Positions 36,501 to 41,759 of a stretch of DNA of 41,759 bases are shown here, piece after piece (the stretch's first letter is position 1; each line of letters starts with the position of its first letter). A program made the translations under genes and the position numbers. The notes beneath the pieces were generated by a model. The model searched no databases. It was given only the letters and a program-made list of their open reading frames with translations, and was not told the DNA's origin. The DNA lies in contig NAOQ01000056.1 in the NCBI GenBank assembly GCA_002751075.1, forward strand, positions 120,952-162,710. Direction: 5' to 3'. This DNA is from Ichthyophonus hoferi. Taxonomy: Eukaryota; Opisthokonta; Ichthyosporea; Ichthyophonida; Ichthyophonidae.

Positions 36501-37710
36501 CTTTTCCTTGTTTTTTTCTCTCATATATTTAGTTGGTTATTTTGTGGCTCCTGTATATGTATGATTTATGCACACGTGTGTTTGTGTTTGTGTCTGTTAA
36601 GAGGTTTAGGGAAGCCTGGCAATGAACTATTGTGCATATCATCATACTATCATGCATACCATCATATTATTATATAGGTAAGGTAAGGTAGATGGGACAT
36701 AAGAATAGAATGCATGCCAAGGCGCATATTAATGTGCCTACACCTGTATAAGCCCAACTCTCTCTAATGTACTTGAGTGGTAGTGTCCTATGACAGATGG
36801 TATGCCTGGTACCGATGGACTCTGTCGACTGTATGAGGTAGGTAGACGTATGCCCACCGATGCTGATAGTGATCCAGATGTTGGTAGTGAGATGGAAGAT
36901 GAAGAGGATGATGCTCAGGTAAGACGCTGGTGCACTAGTACACTATTAGCATACATACTATTATATTATATCATACAAACTGTGATTCTATTATACTATC
37001 TTCCTATTGTGTTTTACGGTTTAGATTGATCAGCGACTGGGTGCCAATATATCGCATATACGAAACTCTCATAAACCATATAAACCATAAGCAAGTTGTA
37101 TTAAAATTTAAATATATATCATATCCTATGCACACATACATATATGAAGCTATATTTAGGACTGGGTATGTAAGGATGATATTAGCATGCTTAAGATAAT
37201 TTTAAAATAGCTACTGTATTTTAAAATCTTTTATAAATGAACGCCTATGATTTTCTCTAAGCATTTTCAATTGACCATAATATCCTCATATTATAATATT
37301 ATCGTGTATCTACGATGATAGTAATGATAGTAATGGTAATGGTACGCATATATATATATATATATTCATGTAATTGTATTTTAGTATGACATCTGTCGCA
37401 ATCTCGAGCTAAATACTCTTTGTAACGATATTTACAATTTTCATCGTCTACATATAGAGCCCCCTTTCTATATAGCAGCCCCACCAACGGTCCAAATTTC
37501 TTGGAGATATACACATTCTATAAATACAACATCTCTTCTTTTATATTACACACAAGTTTGTGGATATAAAATAGTACGATACTAACCTGTTGTCCTGTAT
37601 TTTATGTATATCAGCAGGATAACGAGAACATGGACAGTGACAGTTGGAGTGATATCGGTAGCCTAGACGTTGGAGATTTGGATGATTTGGATGAGATAGA
37701 GCTTTTCTAA
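19860..37710 (+). CDS. DCAF1: DCAF1/VPRBP, CUL4-DDB1 ubiquitin-ligase substrate receptor (gene B)
   Basis: Predicted 24-exon gene of 1540 residues (human DCAF1 is about 1507). DCAF1 is the substrate receptor of the CRL4 ubiquitin ligase and binds DDB1 through its WD40 domain. Order seen: acidic start, armadillo-like helical region (about 60-895), LisH (about 895-930, [20 protein letters not shown]), Pro/Thr-rich linker, the signature YLRDQHTHC and PHQCP (about 1100-1130), WD40 (about 1190-1465) with both WDxR boxes (WDPR 1341-1344, WDMR 1377-1380), CRLYEVGR, and an acidic tail to a TAA stop. Start: the first in-frame ATG is 19860; an ATG at 19843 is out of frame. All 23 junction phases close. 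Other CRL4 WD40 receptors lack this architecture, so the assignment is firm. Confidence 0.95.
21625..21642. repeat. (AT)n microsatellite, DCAF1 intron 2
   Basis: A plain AT run in a 1.3-kb intron that otherwise holds no recognisable feature. Confidence 0.85.
24689..29208 (+). CDS. DCAF1: DCAF1 exons 7-12: central armadillo-like region
   Basis: Exons 24689-25023, 25603-25737, 26463-26666, 27313-27540, 28140-28304 and 29125-29208 (residues 174-557), all ending in phase 0. Recognisable family blocks: [98 protein letters not shown] and [20 protein letters not shown], each with a clear human DCAF1 counterpart. The acceptors lie behind long pyrimidine tracts. Confidence 0.88.
25745..26060. repeat. 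Degenerate TATAG/TATGG pentanucleotide array, DCAF1 intron 8
   Basis: About 300 bases built from imperfect TATAG, TATGG and TATTG units. It starts right after the exon 8 donor. Confidence 0.85.
26730..27012. repeat. Degenerate (TAG/TAA/TAT)n trinucleotide array, DCAF1 intron 9
   Basis: Nearly continuous agtaatag-type triplets, giving stops in several frames. It occupies most of the intron after exon 9. Confidence 0.85.
29588..29650. repeat. Imperfect CCCGCACTATCTC repeats, DCAF1 intron 12
   Basis: Four to five imperfect units around cccgcactatctc and cctgcactatcctg just upstream of the exon 13 acceptor, doubling as a pyrimidine-rich tract. Confidence 0.7.
29682..30368 (+). CDS. DCAF1: DCAF1 exon 13 with low-complexity expansion
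   Basis: 687 nt, residues 558-786. The ends are conserved ([16 protein letters not shown] at the start; [31 protein letters not shown] and NSNGIR at the end). Between them, residues about 605-712 form an acidic, Gly/Glu/Gln/Thr-rich stretch that includes a coding minisatellite of six-base units at 30068-30122 (GQG/GEG repeats). Human DCAF1 has only a short loop here. The frame stays open throughout, so the expansion is probably translated. Confidence 0.88.
30068..30122 (+). repeat. DCAF1: Coding hexamer minisatellite in DCAF1 exon 13
   Basis: Nine units of GGACAA or GGAGAA in frame, encoding GQ and GE dipeptides. The six-base unit keeps the frame on expansion. Confidence 0.9.
30416..30505. 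repeat. Three tandem units of 29-33 bp, DCAF1 intron 13
   Basis: Units share the pattern gaccaatgactatacc followed by tttatatactttt, each slightly different. Intronic, about 50 bases after the exon 13 donor. Confidence 0.8.
30613..32778 (+). CDS. DCAF1: DCAF1 exons 14-16: last helices, LisH and Pro-rich linker
   Basis: Exons 30613-30741, 31141-31335 and 32009-32778 (residues 787-1151). Exon 14: [20 protein letters not shown]. Exon 15: [12 protein letters not shown] and [15 protein letters not shown]. Exon 16 opens with the LisH motif (residues about 895-930), used for oligomerisation in the family, followed by a roughly 170-residue Pro/Thr/Ser/Asn linker and [13 protein letters not shown] plus PHQCP, the conserved lead-in to the WD40 domain. 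Exon 15 starts with bases that mimic a donor (gtaagt), but the protein match shows they are coding. Confidence 0.9.
31336..31370 (+). repeat. (GTATA)7 array starting at the exon 15 donor
   Basis: Seven perfect GTATA units. The first supplies the GT of the live 5' splice site of DCAF1 exon 15, so each later unit is also a potential donor in steps of five bases. Confidence 0.85.
31481..31535 (+). pseudogene. Intronic fossil copy of the 3' end of DCAF1 exon 15
   Basis: A gapless 55-base match, about 76 percent by eye, to 31286-31340, which is the last 50 bases of exon 15 plus the donor. The offset is 195 bases. In the copy the donor dinucleotide context has changed (agagtata against aggtata). 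Intron sequence after both copies is also similar, so a tandem duplication took in the exon edge and part of the intron. Confidence 0.75.
33141..33206. repeat. Perfect 11-bp inverted repeat across the exon 17 acceptor
   Basis: The left arm cctacctgctg (33141-33151) lies in intron 16 and the right arm cagcaggtagg (33196-33206) lies in coding exon 17. The acceptor AG (33184-33185) sits in the 44-base loop. The right arm contains CAG|GTAGGG, a strong cryptic donor. Confidence 0.8.
33186..36458 (+). CDS. DCAF1: DCAF1 exons 17-22: WD40 propeller with WDxR boxes
   Basis: Exons 33186-33332, 33639-33800, 34131-34332, 34598-34762, 35364-35457 and 36289-36458 (residues 1151-1464). Blocks: [130 protein letters not shown]. 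The two Arg residues of the WDxR boxes, needed for DDB1 binding in human DCAF1, are conserved. The second box starts exon 21 exactly. Confidence 0.93.
33475..33515. repeat. (AAT)n microsatellite, DCAF1 intron 17
   Basis: About 13 AAT units between exons 17 and 18. Confidence 0.95.
34012..34122 (+). repeat. Decanucleotide ATTAACCCTC array, DCAF1 intron 18
   Basis: Around ten units with a strict 10-base period, each opening with att or ttaa (attaaccctc, attgaccctc, attaataccc). It ends eight bases before the exon 19 acceptor and forms its upstream tract. Confidence 0.85.
35477..35625. repeat. (TATTG)n pentanucleotide array, DCAF1 intron 21
   Basis: About 25 imperfect TATTG/TACTG units soon after the exon 21 donor. 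Spurious Tyr/Cys/Ile/Val-rich frames arise from it. Confidence 0.9.
36784..37710 (+). CDS. DCAF1: DCAF1 exons 23-24: C-terminal acidic tail
   Basis: Exons 36784-36918 and 37615-37710 (residues 1465-1540). Exon 23 holds [14 protein letters not shown] and then Asp/Glu-rich sequence. The acceptor at 36783 was preferred to the AG at 36794-36795 because the latter brings an immediate stop, and because the chosen one gives the same spacing as human between AV.E and CRLYEVG. Exon 24 starts at a tandem acceptor (tcagcag), so one Gln may be optional. The tail is shorter than the human one but equally acidic. Confidence 0.88.
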
Positions 37711-37841
37711 TAGCCGAATAGAAAAATTAGGAGTTACATCAATTAGAATGTGCTGGGGAGGCTATAACAGTGCCATGGCCCCTATAGCATATCAGGAACT
37801 ATGTATAAATTCCGGTATTGCTGGGTGTATTTGTAGTAAAT

Positions 37842-37847
37842 AATAAA
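37842..37847 (+). terminator. Polyadenylation signal AATAAA for DCAF1
   Basis: A canonical AATAAA 132 bases after the DCAF1 stop codon, in AT-rich sequence. No mapped 3' end is available, so its use is inferred. Confidence 0.55.
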
Positions 37848-38753
37848 TGGACTGGCCGTTGGACTACAATCCATCCCTGTCCAAGATCAAGATAGACACT
37901 TTAAAAAACAAAATTGTGCCGCATTCCAACTAGTACTATGTACTGTATACTGTTCCTGGTTGTTCAAATATTATTTCTTATTCTCTTTTCTGTTTCTCTC
38001 TTTCTATATATCTCTCGCCATATACAATGCATCCAATTGTGTGGTTTATTTTATTTTATTTTATTTCACTTTCTTAAAGATACCTGCTCTGTATTTTATA
38101 AACATCATATCTTTATTGTAATGTATTGGAAATAGGAGTAGCATCTGTTGTACTGAGTTATATCAAATGGTTGTCGTCAGATAAAGGGCAAACTAAAGCT
38201 CTTGCCAACTGCTCTTAAATCTTTTAACCCCTTGCTCGGCGATTTATTGTGTATATAATAACTGTGATCTAAATGTGGTTGTGTTTATATAGTTAAGGTA
38301 TTATCATCATAAGAAGAATGAAAATCAGACTCAACTAGTTGGCCTTCTAGTAAAGTATCTGAATTATCTACTAAAAACTTTTAGACAACTATAGACATAG
38401 TATAAAAAGCATGAAGTACATAAATTCAACAGTGAATGGTGACGACTAAGAACCGTGTTTTTTTTTTTTTTTTTTTTGCCCTCATTTATGCACTCCCGAC
38501 CACTCCCGACCATTGCTTAAAGTGATATAAGCAATAGCCTAAATGGGGTCAATCATAAAAAATTCCCATCGGCTAATACAATTCATGAAAGATCACAGAG
38601 ACCCACTGGGATTGTATGAATAAGCTGTAACAAAAAATAAGGCATTGAGCACTTTGACTCCAACAAAATGTCTAGATTAATACCAGCACTTGACAATAAG
38701 AGCTAGTGGTCAGAGAATCTCTCTCGTTCTATTATCGTTTCTATTTAATTAGC
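37848..38753. other. Intergenic stretch downstream of DCAF1
   Basis: No gene recognised. It holds a (TTTTA)4 array at 38047-38068, a T run at 38457-38477 and a tandem cactcccgac pair at 38492-38511. The T run could be the reverse complement of a poly(A) tail from a minus-strand retrocopy, but no linked coding remnant was found. Confidence 0.5.
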
Positions 38754-39172
38754 ATGTCCAAATCTAAGTCTTCCTCAAAGACAAATTCCATTAACGGTTT
38801 ATTTGAGTAGATAAGAAGTCTAAAATAACAGTTCCTTCTTCTGACCGATCAGTAGACGGAAATGCGACTTCAGGATCCAAGACAACACGGCGGTTTGTCC
38901 CTCTACCACCTATTACTTTAAAAGTGCCAAGTCCGTCCAGCGAAAGCAGTACAACGGACTCCACATCATCATCTGACTCCGACATTTACATAACGGAGAT
39001 TGACGAAGAAGATTCCAACACTAACAACACACATTGCATGCATATAAATATAGCACCCTTCACTGATAGAACACATTGTTTCATAGGCACTGTTGCACCT
39101 AAGCAAACTAAAGTAGGAATCCTTCCTTCAATAATAGCTGAATCCAACCGCAAAAAACGATTAGAGATAGCC
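38754..39172 (+). pseudogene. Broken Ser-rich reading frame, right copy of the dispersed family
   Basis: It begins at an ATG with a Ser/Lys-rich start (MSKSKSSSKTNS). The longest open part runs to a stop at 39172 with an acidic Ser/Asp-rich middle (SSDSDIYITEIDEEDSN), followed by the NIAPFTDR peptide shared with the left fragment at 1063-1186 and a basic end (NRKKRLEIA). It looks broken. The composition (basic-Ser start, acidic middle, basic end) suggests a disordered protein. The family is not identified and may be element-derived. Confidence 0.45.
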
Positions 39173-39239
39173 TAATATTAATAAAATATTGTGTTATTGG
39201 AATCGTAGGAACTTTGAGAAGTATTCGATCAGATTGTTC

Positions 39240-39283
39240 AATCAGAAATCGTTGATTGCGATTTCCGATCAGAAATTCTGATA
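39240..39283. repeat. Hairpin-forming inverted repeats
   Basis: Arms 39240-39251 and 39259-39270 pair at 10 of 12 positions around a 7-base loop, followed by a near-palindrome atcagaaattctgat. It lies between the Ser-rich remnant and gene C. It could be a terminator-like fold or the end of a small element; nothing else supports either. Confidence 0.45.
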
Positions 39284-39841
39284 GTACATTATATAAGTAT
39301 ATAATTATGCACATAGTGATAAAAAATCAGCATATACACCTACCGTTACATTGCCTTCTATTGAAAATATTGAAAGCGGATCAGCACAAAGAATTGTGTT
39401 TAGCTACTGCTAACCCAACCAAAGATACTTCTACACAAAATTCAAATTACTATATACTAAAGTAACCCGAAGCTTTTATGCCCGATATATAATCTCCGTT
39501 TATTACAATTTAAGGAATCATATAACGTAAACACCAATTGGAACTTAGAAAACCGTGAGACTGCGAAATAATCCATAGCTTTTAATTGATCACTGTTTTA
39601 TAAGTAACCATATTTGGTTACTATTCAATGTATGGTAAATCGTTAGTTCGATCCATCAACCAATTAAAGCTAGTAACCTTGCCTAATAAGACTGTATAAG
39701 CTTTACGTAGGTCTACATTGGCATACTTATCGCGAGTGTAATGGAAAGACTAATTTAATTTTTTACATGATTGTATTATTTGATTTCATTTGTAAAGAAA
39801 AGAAACGAGAATAATAACTAACTACCCTTTTCGCAGTTTCT

Positions 39842-41581
39842 ATGAAATTAAATTTGGAAATGGATGTTGGGAGTCATATAGGTTCGGGAGGATTGAAAAA
39901 TACTCTTGTAAATTCTACGCAGGCCCTGTTCCGGAAAAGAATTGTACAGTTGGTCATATTATGTATAATATTTGCATTTTCTTCAGCCTGGTTAATATCG
40001 GTATTTTCTCCTGATCTTAAGTCGGCCATATATATAGCAAGGTATGTGTCAGGACTTTTCTTTTACTATTAGCTCGTTTATTGTATTGTACTATTAACTC
40101 TTGTTTTAGTGCCTTCACGTTTTTTTTGACTACCCATGTCCTTACGCTTTTGGCAATGTTCAAATACATGTTTACAAGCTTTTTATGATACCATATAAGC
40201 ACATATGTATTATTTTTCATGTAGCTATCACATGTGTATTGATTACTATTTAATACTATTTAATACTATCCACTATAAACCTTTTTACTCATGTTTCAGC
40301 GAAGCCTTTAAGCTTTTGTTTTGGTTGTACCAACGAATTATACTTAAGTAATGAGCTTCAACTGCCCATATTAATTGCTGTCTTTTGTCATCACCATTTA
40401 TTTATACAGTAAGTATTAAATCATACAGCAAAAATATAGTGTTATACGTCAATATATTTATACACGGCTTAGATATGTCTGATTATTGAATTTTCATACA
40501 TTTGCACTGATCCAGTAGCGTGCTAGTTAATTTTATGTCAGTTAACCCCCTGTTTCATTCATCTTTTATACAGCATTTCTCATGTGATTTTTTTATTGTT
40601 GAAAGGTATTTCTACATTTGCATTAATCTTCTAATGTATTGATTACAGTTAGCCACTTTTATTATTATATACTCGCATGTCTAAGAATAGACTAATTCCA
40701 TTTTCAATTTGCACAGAAATAAAGGCTTGATTTTAGATGCGGATAATGCAATCATCTTGTGTCCTGAAAACAATACTGCAACACGTGGCCCCAAAGCGCT
40801 TATAAGAGATGGCATTCACATTGACACTACCGAGGGATGGACCATACGTCGAAAAAACATGTTGGAGCAGTTCAAACTGCAAGCGCATTTGGAACCTGGG
40901 CCTGGTGTATGGGGTGGTGATCGGAAGCACGGTCCTGTATTTTTCCAGGATAATTGGGAGCCATTGTTTAGTTGTCCTTATGAGAGACGACTAGGTCATT
41001 GGGGTGATGGCGGTAAATGGGTTTGTAACCCTTATTTGATTCCTCGCCCTGCAGTAGTGTATTCTTTAGGTTCACAAAATGAATTTTCTTTTGAAACTGC
41101 AATGTATGATTATTTCCAGGGAGATGTGACCATTCACACTTTTGATTTTGGACCCGCGCCTGATAAGCCCGCTTTTGTTAATTATCACAAGTATTTTGTT
41201 GGTCCTGATGGTGTAGGTGCAGATGGGGTCGTTTCTAAATCCGTTAAAACAATTCTAAACGAGCTGAATCATACGCGAGTGGATATATTTAAAATTGATA
41301 TTGAAGGCAATGAAATGAATGCACTTCTTCCACTCTTGGAGAATGGGGAATGGCCAGAGGCTATTAATCAAATTCAGATAGAAATTCACTTGGCCGGACA
41401 TTTTAAGCCTACACCTACAGAAGTTGACAAGTTTTTCACATTATTGTCTAGCAAATACCAAGTGGAAATATTCCACAAGGAGCCCAATATTAAGTTTGGT
41501 GGAGGGATAGCCACTGAATATGCACTTGTAAAGGTCAATTGGAAGACTATTATGGCCAGGGTTCATAAAAATATGGAATGA
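39842..41581 (+). CDS. METTL24-like membrane-anchored methyltransferase (gene C)
   Basis: Two exons, 39842-40041 and 40717-41581, joined in phase 2 through an Arg codon, give 354 residues. Residues 34-55 (VQLVILCIIFAFSSAWLISVF) form one transmembrane helix after a basic RKR, predicting a type II protein with the catalytic part in the lumen. The domain matches the METTL24/Methyltransf_22 type: RLGHWGDGGKWVCNP (158-172), VVYSLGSQNEFSFE (180-193), HTFDFGP (207-213), FKIDIEGNE (258-266) and IEIHLAGH (288-295). YSLGS and the acidic HTFD fit a Rossmann SAM-binding fold. NNT and NHT sequons fit the lumenal side. Substrate unknown. The start is the first ATG of an open frame with a purine at -3 absent, so a different start is possible. 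Confidence 0.88.
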
Positions 41582-41671
41582 GGGCCGATTGAACTAAGCA
41601 GCCTGTAATACTTGGGCTTATTTTTCCTGATTGGAAAATTGAGAACTAATTGTATATACACAATTATTATT

Positions 41672-41673
<2 letters not shown>
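41582..41673. other. 3' flank of gene C
   Basis: A short AT-rich flank without a canonical AATAAA before the repeat tract. The true 3' end may lie beyond the window. Confidence 0.5.

Positions 41674-41759
<86 letters not shown>
41674..41759. repeat. (TTA)n microsatellite running off the window
   Basis: At least 28 perfect TTA units starting about 90 bases after the gene C stop and continuing to the window edge. Confidence 0.95.

Noticed and set aside
36794-36796. Acceptor AG at 36794-36795 for DCAF1 exon 23
   Set aside because: It meets a stop within about 15 codons in the required phase. The upstream AG at 36782-36783 gives an open frame and the conserved spacing.
39640-39665. tRNA-like T-arm (agttcgatcc)
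   Set aside because: No matching acceptor stem, D arm or anticodon arm could be found within about 70 bases upstream.
1-41759. Frequent CCAAT/ATTGG motifs in introns as a hidden regulatory code
   Set aside because: At this base composition roughly 90 occurrences on the two strands are expected by chance, so the visible number needs no explanation. Only the 14-bp double palindrome was kept, with low confidence.

Overview
The window is nuclear DNA from an AT-rich, intron-rich eukaryote that uses the standard genetic code. It holds three spliced genes. Every intron I modelled follows GT-AG, and introns run from about 80 to 1500 bases, many filled with simple repeats. The lineage cannot be fixed from sequence alone. 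A complete DCAF1 with a LisH motif, a METTL24-like methyltransferase, and a two-part AAA ATPase of the kind known from plants, fungi and protists would fit a unicellular relative of animals or fungi, or another protist. Budding yeast is unlikely, because it lacks DCAF1.

Layout: positions 1-4811 are gene-poor and carry short broken repeat-family fragments. Gene A (minus strand, 4812-14463, 17 exons, 789 aa predicted) is an AAA ATPase with a degenerate first ATPase-like region and an intact C-terminal AAA module; one of its exons is only 23 nt long. Positions 14464-19859 form a 5.4 kb divergent intergenic region, T-rich in its middle, with a CRE-type palindrome and an E-box near gene B. Gene B (plus, 19860-37710, 24 exons, 1540 aa predicted) is a full DCAF1/VPRBP orthologue: armadillo-like N-terminus, LisH, WD40 with two WDxR boxes, acidic tail. 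Positions 37711-39841 are gene-poor, with a broken serine-rich reading frame that shares a peptide with a fragment at the far left. Gene C (plus, 39842-41581, 2 exons, 354 aa) is a predicted type II membrane protein with a METTL24-like methyltransferase domain. The window ends in a long (TTA)n tract.

The three genes show no common pathway. DCAF1 is the substrate receptor of the CUL4-DDB1 ubiquitin ligase. The AAA ATPase is related to the Msp1/ATAD1-type unfoldases. Gene C probably acts in the secretory pathway. Genes A and B are divergent but more than 5 kb apart, so a shared promoter is not evident.

Exon models for A and B were built by hand from splice sites, reading-frame phase at every junction, and recalled family sequences. 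All phases close. No previously undescribed system is claimed. The most unusual items are two fossil partial-exon duplications lying in introns next to their parent exons, a perfect 11-bp inverted repeat that spans an acceptor and covers a strong cryptic donor in DCAF1, a (GTATA)7 array beginning exactly at a live donor, the 23-nt exon in the AAA core, and a Gly/Glu/Gln-rich expansion within the DCAF1 armadillo-like region.
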